A DNA stretch of 64,000 nucleotides from Nereocystis luetkeana. Lineage: Eukaryota; Sar; Phaeophyceae; Laminariales; Laminariaceae. The stretch lies in contig JARUPZ010000010.1 of the NCBI GenBank assembly GCA_031213475.1, positions 9,843,917 through 9,907,916 on the forward strand, written 5' to 3'. Below, in pieces: positions 20,721 through 34,200 of this stretch. Made by a program: the position numbers and the translations under genes. Each line of letters opens with the position of its first letter. The stretch's first letter is position 1. The notes beneath the pieces are model-generated. The model had not been told where the DNA came from. It was given only the letters and a program-made list of their open reading frames with translations, and searched no databases.

Positions 20721-23700
20721 GTAAGTTTTGAGGGATACATGTCTTAGAATTCAGTGTGAAATATAAGTTTCGGTTTTACGGGGGACCATAGTTAATAGGA
20801 CCTATGGCATACATAAAAACCTATGTATTCAACCATTTTTACTAACAATATTTGGTCCTATTAACAAGGGCCCCCGTAATAGTACAGCAGTACAGTAGTG
20901 GTTCAAGCAAAAACTGACACATGCCCCACAGATGAGATAGATCAGATAGATCACGATCTGCGGCGGATCATCTGTAGACCCGAAGCCTTTTCAGTACCGG
21001 GGTCCCGTCTTGGGGACAAACTACCTGGAATTTGAGTGTAAGCTCCCCAAAACGGGGCTGTTTTTTGCCCTGGAAGGGTCACCTCTTAATCCTGCAGAGT
21101 CTCGTTTTGGAGAGTAACTAGCATACTTGAAGTTTGAGTGTATTGTCCCCAAAACGGGGCTGCAGTTTTTCGTTCGCCCTAGAAGGGTAACTGACCTGGG
21201 CCAAGTTCAATCCCTTAGGACTGCCCTCTCGTTTTGGGGACAAACATGACTTGGAGTTAGACTTTGATACAGCAGTGGGTACCCCGACGTGACAGAGAGG
21301 TTTGGTACAGGACGAAAACGCCATCTCATATATACCCTTCTCTCTTCCGCACAGTGAAAAAAAATATACCAGGTACCTGGTATTGCTTTGGTGCTGCCGG
21401 GTCCAGCCGATTTGGCATCCTTTTCGTGTTGTCCCTGATTTGTGTACTGTATGTCTCATGACCATGATCCTCCACTCGCGCTACCCCCCCCCCCCCCCCC
21501 CCACCCCGCCCGTACACACGCCTTACCCCTGCCGCGCGCTGAATAGTTTCTTGTGTAACCGTCGTCTCGGTTTTTTTCGTAACCGTCGTAACGGTTTTTA
21601 CTGAGACCGTGGTTGTTAACGATGGTTGGCATGTTTGGGCCCTTTCGATTATTTTTTTTGTTTTTCGTTTTTTTTTTTCAGGCCGGAAGTAGGAGCGTTG
21701 GTGGGGGCACTCGAACCGGCGGCGTTATTGTTGCGGGCGAAGCGACGGAGATATGCGGAGTGAAGTTCGAGGGCAACAAGCTACAGCTCGGGCAGCAGGT
21801 ACGGAGAGGCATATATATATATTGAACATCTCGGACAGATCATGATCTATCTGTCCACAGATAGATAATATAGTTCCTCACCTGCCGTTGTCAGAGGTTG
21901 TCCAGGATCTGTACAGTACAGACCCAACCCAGGAAACGTGTGCTACTACTACTGTAGATCATCCAGATTGCACTGATCCCACCCGGCAGCATGAGCCAGG
22001 TCGTACAGATCAGGGCTCATATGATATATCTGACTCCAAATATCTAGATCATCAAGTGGGAATAATCTGCATATGATCTGTACGTGATCTGTCTGAGGTG
22101 TGGATAGGTAGGTCGTGATTGGTGTAACCTATATTTTTTCAGGACTCTTCACGGGTCACGACCCAACCCGCGGGTCGGGTCAGGAGGTCTTCAAACTCTT
22201 CACGGGTCACGACCCAACCCGCGGGTCGGGTCAGGAGGTCTTCAAACTCTCACGGGTCGGGTCAAGTCGGATCGAGTCGGATCACTCCTACCCGAGCCGA
22301 TCCGACCTGGCCCGCGAGGTTTGACCCGCCCTTGAACAGCCGTGATGTTCTGTCTACACTCCGCGATGTTGTGTACCAGTACCGGGTATGATCTCGTTGG
22401 TTTTTAGACTTGGATGTGTACAGCTTAGGCCCGGCAATAAGAAAGTGCCCAATAAGAACATAGTGCTCACTTTTTGGAGAACGCTAAGAAAATTCTGCCA
22501 CGAAAAACGGCTCAGTGGTAAACTCTACACTAAAAAATACTACCAGGTATGTAATAGACTATGCTCAAGGTTGTTTGGAGATGGCGCTCCAATATGAATC
22601 TCAGGCTTGCCCCGATTAGGTGTTTCTTTCTGGCGGGACCTTACTGCTGTAATTTGTCACGACATTCCTAATCAGACAAGTGAAATATCTGGAACCAGGC
22701 ACTAGGTATAAAGTACTATTACGGGGGACCATAGTTAATAGGACCTGTGGTGTACATAAAAACCTATATGTTTCACCCTTTCTACTACCAATATTTGGTC
22801 CTATTAACTATGGCTGGTCCTCCAGAGCACCCACTTTTGGAGCGTGTACTTGGAGAACTACTGCGTGGATCGAAAATGTGGTCTTTGTGAAATACGCGGT
22901 TGATGATAGGCGTTCTTCGTCGATGCTACATTGGTATTTTTCCGGAATGCATTGGAAAGCCCGTCTCCTCCCGTTTGGGGCCCATACTTCGTATGTTGCG
23001 GGCCACCTTGATCTGATATGCGTACAATAGCATTGGATGCTTACATTATATCCACCAGGCACGTTGCTTATGCGCATGGTATGATGTAGTCCATGGTGTA
23101 GGATAGACTACAGAAGCCTGCTCATACTGCCGTGCCAGATACATTTTGTGACGGTGCATACCCACATGGAATATTATACCAAGTTTTATGATATGCCTGG
23201 TACACCAGGTATAGGCAGCAGATACATGGATGGATAGATAGCGACATTTCAGTATCTTGACCCAACGGTGTTTTTACTTTCCCAACGTCTCTTTTATTGA
23301 CTCGACGGCTGATTTTATTGACACCCCATGACTCTTTTTAGTGGCGCCGCTTTGTCTAGGCTCAACGGCTCTTCGTGTTGACCCAAGGACTCTTCGTCTT
23401 GGCACTCAGCGGGTCTGTGTGTTGAGACGCAGCGGCTCTTTTAGAAGCAGTCCCGTTTTGGGGACAAACCACTCAAATTTCAAGTAGTTTGTCCCCCAAA
23501 ACGGGACTGCGGTCCTAAAGGGGTTAATGCTGAGACCCAACGGCTCTTAAATGTTGACGCACAGCGGTTTTTTGCGATAAAATCACACAACTTTACCCAA
23601 GGTTGGGGAACATATTACTTGGGCTCAGTACGGTTTTTTTTTCAGGGTGAAAGTGTTGACCTTGGCACCCAGCGGCTTTTATTTAACCCACGCGGCCCAT

Positions 23701-25268
23701 ATGACTATAGTACCATACTACAATGTTACCATACTACACGTGTGATGACATAACACACCTTCTCGGGTGAATTTCGGAGCTGATTTCTTCGCAAACGGCC
23801 GAAGAGTGCAAACGCCTACGTACGTTCAAAACTATGTATAACGTCTACCAGTATGGAAATATCTCGGCGAGATCTTCCCACCATTTTTCGTTGCGTGCGT
23901 GCTCCCGCTTGGTTTTGGAGGCAATCGGCTTTGATATTTATCGCGGGTTTATCGCGGGGGGGGGGGGGGGGGGTGTTATGTTTTACAGCCGTGCTGTACG
24001 GGCTGTTATATTATCACACATGCTACACGGGGAGCCTATCTGTATCACACCTGTTTTACGGTGTGTGTTGATCACCCGGTGTGATACGGTCTACTTTCCT
24101 CCATGAGGTCATTGGTATGCCGTCCCCATGGTGCCCTCGATCGAAGTACCACACGCAGGTCGCATGTGAGGAGCTGTCGACTCGATTTTCGAAATGTCGC
24201 AGCTGGTGAGAGGTGCCTTTGCAGCGTGTCTGTTCGACTGTTTGCCCGGCGAAGCGTCTTTGCACGGTATGGCCCCCCCTACAACAAACGCCTGCCAGGT
24301 ACCAGGTGCCTGGTACGTATTCACGGGAGAACACAGCAACCAGGAACAAATATGCCGAGTAAAAATGCTGGAATGTATACATATAATATTGTGTCATGAT
24401 GGGTCCTGATTTCTATGGTCCCCGTAATAATCTGACCCCCCAGTCTTGAAAACCTTAACCCTTTCAGAACTCCAGTCCCGTTTTGGGGACAAACCACTCA
24501 AGTTCCAAGTAATTTGTCTCCAATTGTCCCCAAAACGAGACTGCAGTCCTAAAAGGGTTTAGGCGACACCCTCGTTTGACCTTGACCGTATACCAGGTAC
24601 TATTTAATATTTGGGTATTATAGACCGCTCTGACTGATAGTATTTGCCCCGCTTGGTCTCTTGTTTTGAGTATCAAACGGGGCATGTGTTCCCGGTCAGA
24701 GTCAGGGACCAGCGTATGTAGCGGTTCACCGCTGACCACGTTTTCTCAGTTCGATTTTCTTGGCGTCCCACCAGCCAGGAAGCGAGCCTTACTGCGTTCT
24801 TGTCCTCAATAGGAGGGTTACTGTTATTACGGGGGGCCATAGTTAACAGGACCAAATATTGTTAGTAAAAATGGTTGAAATATATAGTTTTTTATGTGTA
24901 CGATAGGTCCTTCCTGTTAACTATGGTCCCCCGTAATAGGTGCATCAGGGGTACATGTACAAGAAAACAAAAAAGGAAACAAAAAAACGGGGCCGCTTTT
25001 GCCACCATGCCGGAATTGAAAACACACTGTATACGTACTCGTACTCGGAGTGGGTTAACCCTTTTAGATTTGCAATCTCATTTTGGGGACAATCCACTCA
25101 AATTTTAAGTAGTTTGTCCCCAGATCGGGACTGCGGTTCTGAAAGGGTTAAGAGTTTTGTCAGACTTGAAATACAACCTTTTTTTGCAAGTTTTGTTTTG
25201 TTTGACGTCAGTAAGTTCCCCCCCCCCCCTCTGTGTGGGACTCGAAAATGAAGTGATGTTTTTGTGTG

Positions 25269-25299
<31 letters not shown>

Positions 25300-28200
25300 T
25301 TTTTTCGTGTACCCTTGGTAGGCCTACAGTCCTGTTTTCTTGTATAAATTGTCTCTCTGCCCACCGCTATTGTTACAACAAAAGGATGCGTCGAGAACCT
25401 TTGAGCCTAATGCGGCCATGGTGGGGGGAGGGGGGCCCAAGTGCAAGGAGCAGCTCAAGTCGGCGGTTACCGGGGGCTGGCATCAGGGGCAGGCCTTTTA
25501 TTACAGGTGCGTGGACAGAACTCTTGTTGTTGTTGGTTTTTGGTGGTGGTGGTGGTGGTGGTGGTGGTGCTATGGTTGGTGTTGGTGCTCTTGCTGTTGG
25601 TAGTGTTGGTGTTGCTGCTGCGCTGGTGTGGTGTGGTGTTGGTGGTGGTGATGTTGGTTGGTGGTGTTGTTGTGTTTTTCCAATGTAGCCACCAGCATTA
25701 TGCTTATTTTTATTATTTTTAGCATGAGTATTATTATTAACCCTTTTAGGACCGCAGTCCCGTTTTGGGGACAAACTACTTGGAATTTGACTGGTTTGTC
25801 CCCAAAAACGAGACTGCGGGGTTGAGAGCTGCTTGCCTATTTCCCCGGCCGCCTATTGTATACGGCATGCCTAAAAATGTGTCCAATGCCGTTGTCAGTC
25901 GAGTGAAGCCGGAGATCCACGCCGTTCGATGGAAACCCTTTTTTTTTTTAGTTTTCATGCCTTCCACCTGAGCACACAGTTGAAAAAAGTACACGATGAT
26001 TCGCCGGCACGACTTCCTATTCAATGATCTTTGTTTTCTTTTTTACGTTCAAAATACACATGAGCTGACCGAGAACCGCTCGTCGAAAGTCATCTTTTGC
26101 GAGGTGTTTGCCGTCGAAGGTAGAGACAGGGGTAGATCGTGTCTCGTACACCGTTTATGGGGATATACCAGGTACCGTGTATCGAGATCTGTCATTTATA
26201 ATGTGGTATCGCAGGTGACCTGTGTGGTAAGCTCATATCGGATATGCCTTGAATACGAAGTATTCCCGTCGTAAATAGTATATTCACTGTTGTATATCGT
26301 GTTTGACATAATATTTTACACTGGTTATCAGTGTTGAACTTTACCAGATACCTGGCATACCTCGAGTACGTTCATCGTGCGCTATTGGTACAGTTTACAT
26401 CGTTCATCATGCATCGTGTGTACACTGCCGTACGCACATCGTGCGTTCATCATAATATTTTCTACTATCATTATGTGTGTGGTAGGCTATCCGTCGACCG
26501 ACCCGGACGCTACACGGTGAGGCTGACGATGCTTTTCTACCACAACGACAAGCGGAGAGGAGACGGGATCGTCCTGGGGCTTGAGGGCCTTATCGAGGTC
26601 AGTCCAAACACGCTAGCGCAAGGCCAGAGGCCGCCAGCCAAAGCACCGAAACACGTTGTTGCGGTTGCTGACCGGCCAACTGACGGAGGGATCTTCTGCA
26701 CCGACCCACTGACACGACTGGCACCCTGTTGAAGACGGACCTACTGCGTTGACCTACTGACCTACCGAGTGGCTTGTTGAATATTTCTGCTGCCGTATTG
26801 CCATACATGCTGCTCTGCTCTTTGTGCTACTCTGCCCTTAACTGTCATGACCGTTTGGCTACTATTATACTGGCCTACAGTGTTGCTGTAATAGTAGGGG
26901 ATAGAGCATACGTACGTACTACTCTGTTCCAAAGATATGGACCGTTTGGGTGTTAGTACTCGGTGCAAACGGTCCAGATATATCGGATACAGTGGTAGGC
27001 TGGTACAAATTACTGTACGTGATGTTGCAATTGCTGTACTATGAATAGCGACCCAGAGTACTACTGCGGCTGGTGCACTATACCTGGTATACTAAGACGA
27101 GTATGTATCAGGTGTACTGTTTATATCATGCACTCCTGTCGTGATACTGCTGTAATATTAATATTGTTGTGTACTGTTAACGAAATGTACTGCTGTTGTG
27201 ATACCGCTTACAAGTAGTAATATTGTTTTCCATTGATTGTATTGCCTAGCCTCGCACTAATGGTGCATACCACTAAGTCTTCAAACAGAGGATTCGTTTG
27301 TATATCAATATGAAATCAGAGCGTTCGTTATATTTTGGGGCAGTGTATTACAGGAGTGCGACTTTCACCAGAATTGCCCTCTTACTCAATTGTATATATA
27401 CCTGGTAGTCAGTATGTATCGATACTATAGCATTGCAGCAAGGCGATTTCGGCAAGAAGTGCGCTATCCTTGATATTTATAATATATCGGTATATGTCCG
27501 AGGTCGTCCGGAACAGTCTTTTTTCGAAACCCCACGTCAAAAAAGGTCAGAATGGGCTCCGGGCAGGGGGGGCGTCTCTAGAACCATGTGATCCAAAACT
27601 GGAAAACAAAACAAAAGAAAAACATTTTCTTTTTTTTTTCCTAAATCATCCTGTGATCAATCACATCGCTCCGTTTTGTTTCCCATTCTTCCCTTTTTTA
27701 TACGGGGTGTGGAGGAAAAAGTGTTCTGGGCGTCCCTGGTATGCCTGGTGTATTGCAGCTGCGCGATTTTCGCAAGCAGTGCGTTATTCCCCCAAGATTG
27801 TGGTCGGATAATATAGTGTCGACAGCAGACCACACACTTGAGTTCCGCAGCTTCAGATGCTGTTCTCCTCTGCAAAGGGACATGCATCCCTCGTAGGTGA
27901 GCTCAAATAAAACACATACCGGTATACCAAGGGTACCAAAAAAAAAAAGGAATAAAAACGATATTATTGTGGCAACTCTCGCACGGGCAAACGCCAGTGA
28001 CAAACGACACGCATGGTAGGTTATATCGCAACAGGCACATCGCAAATATATTGATAGAACACGACAGCGCACACAATCTGCAGGGTAGGGGTTTCCGAGG
28101 AGGTTGTCTGGGCGTTCGCAGGAAAACCCCCAGCAACAGCACCTACAGTAGCACCAACAGCAGCAGCAGCAGTAGCCCCACACAGAGCAGAACAGGGCAT

Positions 28201-31200
28201 GTCCCCTCCCCCCTCCCTGTAATGCTCTGTCTGGCGTTTTCCCAACGTCGAGTTTCGAAAAAAACGATGTCAGTTTGCTTGGTACACCGTACGTGTTACG
28301 TTCGCTGTGATCGCTGTTCATCGTTTGCTGTCATAGCTGTCATCGTTTGCTGTCATAGCTGTCATCTTTTGCTGTCATAGCTGTCAAATCACAAGTTGCG
28401 GTGGAGACGGAATGCTTCCGAAAACACCTGACACAAAAAAAAACATGGGAAAAAAATGGAAAACCGCAAGCAGAGTTACAGACGCACCAGTACAGCGCCA
28501 GAGCAACAGCAGCATCAACAGCAGCAGCAGCCGCAGGGAGAGCAGAGCAGGACCTTTAACTATTGATTCCCCCTTCTCTCCTACTCTTGCTTTCCTGAGG
28601 CATGCAGCAGTGTTTTGCTCTATCTGGTCGTGTTTCAAACATGACTTGAGGTTGCTCTAAAATTTTTTAGGGTGGGCACCTACGATGGTACGTACGTTTG
28701 TTTGCTGTCACAGCTGTGAAGACACAGGTGTCCGTGGTGACGGGATGCGAGCAAGTCGTGGCATTGCTGACACCTACGATGGTACGTACGTTTGTTTTCT
28801 GTCACAGCTGTGAAGACACAGGTGTCCGTGGTGACGGGATGCGAGCAGGTCGTGGCATTGCTGACGAAGTACGGACTACTGTTAATAATCGTGCCGTGCG
28901 TACGTCACCTTCGGCGCTGACGGCCTAAAGCCCTCCTGCTGCAGGCTATTAATAGTCGCGCTGTGCATCGTCGCCTGCCGTCAGCTTCTGGCGCCAGACG
29001 CCAGCCTGCTTGGGCTTGTCGTCCCGACCGCCTGATACGGACCGAAGAGCTAGCAAGTAGCACCGACCCTGGGTCCTGAAAAATGTAGTTATATTTATAT
29101 ACTTTTTTTACTTCGCATTGATACATTACTGATGGTGTGATCTATCCATTTTCCTGCATCTGACGAATATTCGACGACAGGTCAACCTGCAGTGCGTGGT
29201 TACCCAAGGCCGGGTCGTTGTGCCTTTGGCGAAGATGAGCGAGCATGCGGACGACTTGGTGGGAGTGGTGGAGTTCGACACGGTGGCCCTTGATGGAGAG
29301 ATTCTCCTCGTGCTCGAGGGCATGTGAGGCATTGATATACCTGGTAGTTTTGGGTGTCTTGTGCACTCGTGCTCGAGGGCATGTGAGGCATTGATGTACC
29401 TGGTAGTTTTGGGTGTCTTGTGCACTCGAGCTCGAGGGCATGTGAGGCATTGATGTACCTGGTAGTTTTGGGTGTCTTGTGCAGTCAGCACATCAATACA
29501 TAGCACGAGTAGTATTCAAGGAGTGGTCGGGTCGAAGTTTCCGGGAAATTTCTGGGCATTTTTTACACCCGCTGCTATCCATGGTGTTGAAGAAACACCG
29601 ACGTCATCCCAGGGGGGGGATAATTATAAAAAATCCCCTGATTGGTTGACGTAATTTACGCACCGGTTTTTACAAAACTGCTGCTTTACCGTATCTATAG
29701 GCGAAAGGTTTTGGACACTATTGGCGTTTTGTATATCCGCACCCTGAGATGTATCCTCGCCGAGTTCTCGAGGGCGCTTGGGGCCACGAACCAGAGGTAA
29801 CAAACACAATGTACGACATATGGATGCATATACCGTGTAGTTCTATATCACACCGAGTGACAGAATAACACGCCCCCTGAGACCGTTTTCGAAACCGCTT
29901 TTTACCAAAATAGGGAGGGGGTGCACGCAACGACTAAAGGCGGCTTTACGAAGATCTCGTCGGGATATTTCCGTGGGCGTACGATCTGTATGCAGGCGTT
30001 TGCATTCTCCCCGATGGTCGAGCAAACCGGTTGTAGTCACAGTGGCACTCCTCCGAGGGGGTGTGCTACGTATCTTACTACGAAGTATTTATACACGTGT
30101 TACATGTATATACGGTATATTGTGTCCCATGACTATCTAAGAGGTATGGCTGGTCTGTCCGTGTTGTTCGTCTTGCCCCCTGTTCCCCCCAGCCCTTCCT
30201 CGGTGAGCAGAAAAGGGTTTGCAGTGCGTTTCGTGGTGGATGGGATGGCGATGGTGGTGATGATGGCGGCGGTCCGCCTTTGGAATTTGTTTTTTTTTTC
30301 AGTTTTTTATCCTTGTTTCGCGTTTGCCCCACGGTTCGTGTTCAGCATTGATTTTGGGCCCGTGGTAGTGGTTTCAGTTGGGGTGTATGCATACCGTGTG
30401 CCTGGTATGAGCTATCGACTGTTAGTTTTGTGTCCATGAATTGGTTTGCTTCGTGTCCCGTGGCTTTCGTTTGTTTGCTTGCCGTGTGTTTGTCCACGGT
30501 GTCGCAGGCGTGTGCTGTTTCATACCTGGTACTCTTGACGATTTGGTGATTCGTGTGGTATCAAGTGTCTTGTATTCTACCAGGGAAGGAGAAAAAGGCA
30601 AGATAAATGCCAGCTGGGAATTGTCGTGCTCCTTTTTCGTTGTACGCGCGATCGATTTATCACACACGCCCTGCAAAGAGAAGTTTCGAGGGAAATGCCG
30701 ATCTGACCATGATCTCACGACTGGGTTTTACTTCGAATCATTTCACAACATGTATTCGTACGAAGTACAGGTCGATGAGACACCTTCTCAATCTTGCAAG
30801 TTGCTTGCTATGTACCAGGCACGTATTGCCATTTTTGCATGATTTCCCGACATCTGTTTTCCCAATGCCGCTTCCATTTCCCTCAACCTGCAACAGTTAC
30901 ACGTGCGTAGGCCTCTCCCTAGTGGAAACCTTTTTTCACGAGGAGCAGCAGCTCCACATCCCAGGCGTGGGAGGAAAGGCGGTGGCAAGGGCAGGCGGCG
31001 GCGAGACTAGTTCCTCCTCGGAACAAGGCGCGGCGAGGTTAGCGCCTCTGAAGGAGGCGTGGGGACCAGCGGGGGGACTGTGCGCAGATAGGTATCGAAA
31101 TAGCGCGATTTCAAGGACCTCTTCCCAGACGAAGCCGGTACCGGCTGGCGAGAAACGGTAAGATTGACTGCAGACAGCAGACTGCCGACAATATATATAT

Positions 31201-34200
31201 TTTTTTCGGCCGCGAGCGGCAGTAGAGCCCATCGCTTATGTTCGGAGGTGGTGCCCAAATCATTGGTCATTTTGTAAAAATGTTCCAATATGTAGGTTTT
31301 TATGTATACCATAGGTTCTATTAACTACGGTCCCCCGTTATAGATGAAGAAAATGGGTCAGCGGCTAGCGTTGTATATACCACGTATACACTAAATCCTG
31401 GTACCAGGTTTTACTATGGACGGAAATTTAAGGATCGTTTACACATGAACACGAAGATCCAACGGTCGTTACATTTCTGCCCACAGCAGTGGTAACCGGT
31501 CAAGAGGAGGCGAAGCTTAAGGGTGAATGAGGATGGCTTCACAACATGATTATGAAGCTGTCTCAGGGTGCTCGTCAGAGTTTCTTGTTGGTGTGTCACT
31601 AAAACACTTATCATTTGTATCACCCCCCCCAAACCACGCAGTGACCGCTGCTTGCAGTCGTCCGTTTTGATCGGCAATTTTCCCTCTGAAACCCCGCGAG
31701 GGCTTTTTTTTACTGCTGTAGTTTTTAGTGTTGTACCTAGTACTTTGACCCCCACACGGGGATGCGGCCAACTACAGGCAGCAGGCTTTTTTTGTTTTAG
31801 TGGCGAGCGTGGGGGATGGGGGGGGGGATGGCGGGAAGAGATCGGCTTGGGTAGGGGGGAGGGATGACATGTCGGCGTTGAAAGGTGTGTTGCGTGCTGC
31901 TGTAGACTGCTGCGGGCTGTGAGTCTATGCGGTGCCCAGGGGTACAGCTTTTTTTTCCGTTGTGGTCCCTTTACTGCTGCAAGAGTCCTGCACCAAACCA
32001 TACTATTAAAAGCAACCAGACCAGACCAACCCAACCCAACCGAACCATGGCGAGCCGAACCAAAAACCAAACCAACCTGAACCATGCCAAACCAAACCTG
32101 GACCACAAGAAACCAAGCTAAATCTAGCCGAACCACACCAAACCAAACCAAACCAAACCAAACCAAACCAAACCAAACCAAACCCAAGCCAAACCAATGA
32201 TCCAATGATCCGATCAGATACTTCGACGAGTGGGCAAGAAGGGAACGGCTGGAGGATTCGGCGGGGCGTTACTGCCGCCCGCGCGACGCTCCTATATTCG
32301 GGGAGAAGGGGTGGACGTGGGCGGGGCACTCCCAGAGGGTGGAGTTGGCGAAGAAGGCCAGGAAGAACCTCTTCGCGTCCGAACAGAAAACCGAAACCGA
32401 TGCCCAGGTATACATCTATACAGCAGCAGTAGCAGCAGTACCTATCAGAGCTGCGAGCAGCACCTGACGAGCAGTGCTGTTGTGCATGCACTTCATACAC
32501 GTACGTATTGTCGGTCAGATCAGGGGTACACGGAAACAAGATAAAACGGAAAACGGAGCAAACGTAGCCGCGCTCGACTCCATGTCGGAATATGTATGTA
32601 CGTACGTAGCGGGTTTGGGTTTTTTGGCAGAAATAAAATGAAACATGTTGGTACACGTCTTTTGTCTCTTCAGTTCGTGCATACTTGATTTTATTCGTTA
32701 GTAGTATACCCCCCCCCCCCCCCCCCCCCTATTATGTATAGGTTGGGTTGGCGTCGGTTGGTACCGACACTGTAAAATACGCCGCTCACTACGTGAGAGC
32801 TAGACAACCAGGGTACCACTGCTGTTTTTTGTTGTTGTTTATTCGACGGTCGGTCACAGCTGGTGATCGAGTTAGATCATTCGCGCGAGGTGAAAAATCT
32901 TTACTCCGCACAAGGAGAGTGATCGTATCACGTGATGTCAATGGTAAGGCGCCCAAGAGGCAGTTGCGTAGTGCTCCCATTGCTGTGTCTGGAAGTAGCT
33001 ACACGGGAAATTATATTGACTCATAATTAAAGCTGTCATTCACGTGCAAGTCCGCCTCACAAGCGGTTCTTAGTAGGATGCAGCTCGCCCTCCATCCGAC
33101 TCGCCGAACATCTCACGGTGCTTCGCGCTTGGTGCAAGCAATGTCTGCCTGGTCGGTGAAAAACCTGTCTTGCCCCGTCCCGGCATTGTGGGGATGCGAA
33201 GGTCTATGGTCATACGACTACGGCCATGCATGAGATCGGGTACATCTCTCCTATCTAGTACACACCCCTCCCCACTCTCCCACCAACTGCCGCTCATCCC
33301 TCAACTGCCTATTTTTCTTCAACGTGTGTTTTCCGTCTTGCGAAACAACAACTCAAACGCATTTTTTCGATGCAACAGAAAATATTTTTTCTAGCGGTGA
33401 AGGAGGCGGGTATACAGGAAGGCGTTTCTCCAGCCACGGCCACCATTCTCGCGGCCGAGGCGCTGGACAGAGCTGTCAAGGAAGCGGGAGGGGAGATGGT
33501 ATCGCTTGAGGCAGCGAAGCAGGTAAGGGTGTGGATGGGGTGGTGTGGAGGGCTGAGTGAGGGGGGGGGGGGGGGGGGGAGGGACGGGGGGGGTGGAATG
33601 GGGGAGTAGAGGTGGGGGGGAGGGGCGGGGGGGGAGGGAGAGGAGCGTAGTTTTTTTGGGTTGGAGGCCCGTCGTTTATCGCGCAGGTTTTGTTGGATTT
33701 GTTTTCGGTAAGCAGCGCAGCGTAAAGGGTTACCAGGTTACCGGGTGTAAAAAAATGGATGCACGGTACTTCTCTTGGCTTTTTATGCGTCTCGTGTTTG
33801 TCTCAACAGTAGTCTTTACGGTAGTCGAAAACTTCGTTTTGCTTTTTCCTTTTCATTATTTATTGTTTCGTCTCGTTCCGTTCCGTCGGCTCTCCAACCG
33901 CACCCGACATTCACATATTTAACAATAATAGTATCCTACCATCTACCCCTCTACCCCCCCCCTTCCCCCCCCCCACCGCTATCCCCCGCAGGCCACAATC
34001 TCCGTCGCCCGCTCCGCGCAGGCCCTCCTCAAGGCGAGGGGCATGCCAGGCGCCGCCACCAACCAAGACAGATTTATACCCTCCACATCCAAGCCTAAGC
34101 GGGCCGTTTCCCATGTTGAGAGGGAGGTGGATGCGGGAGAGCTGGAGTCACCCCCTCACTCCCGCGGCGCTAGAGCTTTAGCAGAGGTAGATGGGTCTGG

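Larger units (their letters stand above)
26598..29180 (+). other. Intron between exons 5 and 6
   Basis: 2.6 kb with CAG-rich stretches at 28130-28170 and 28500-28535, the 22-bp and 91-bp tandem repeats, and no convincing exon on either strand. The 27698-28321 - strand frame is Cys-rich through CAG-run antisense and is rejected. Confidence 0.4.

Noticed and set aside
25266-25774. Gly/Val-rich and Pro-rich frames
   Set aside because: They result from the GGT microsatellite after exon 3.
27698-28321. 207-codon Cys-rich - strand frame
   Set aside because: The Cys run is antisense of CAG/ACAGC repeats; there is no recognised domain and it spans unrelated intron DNA.
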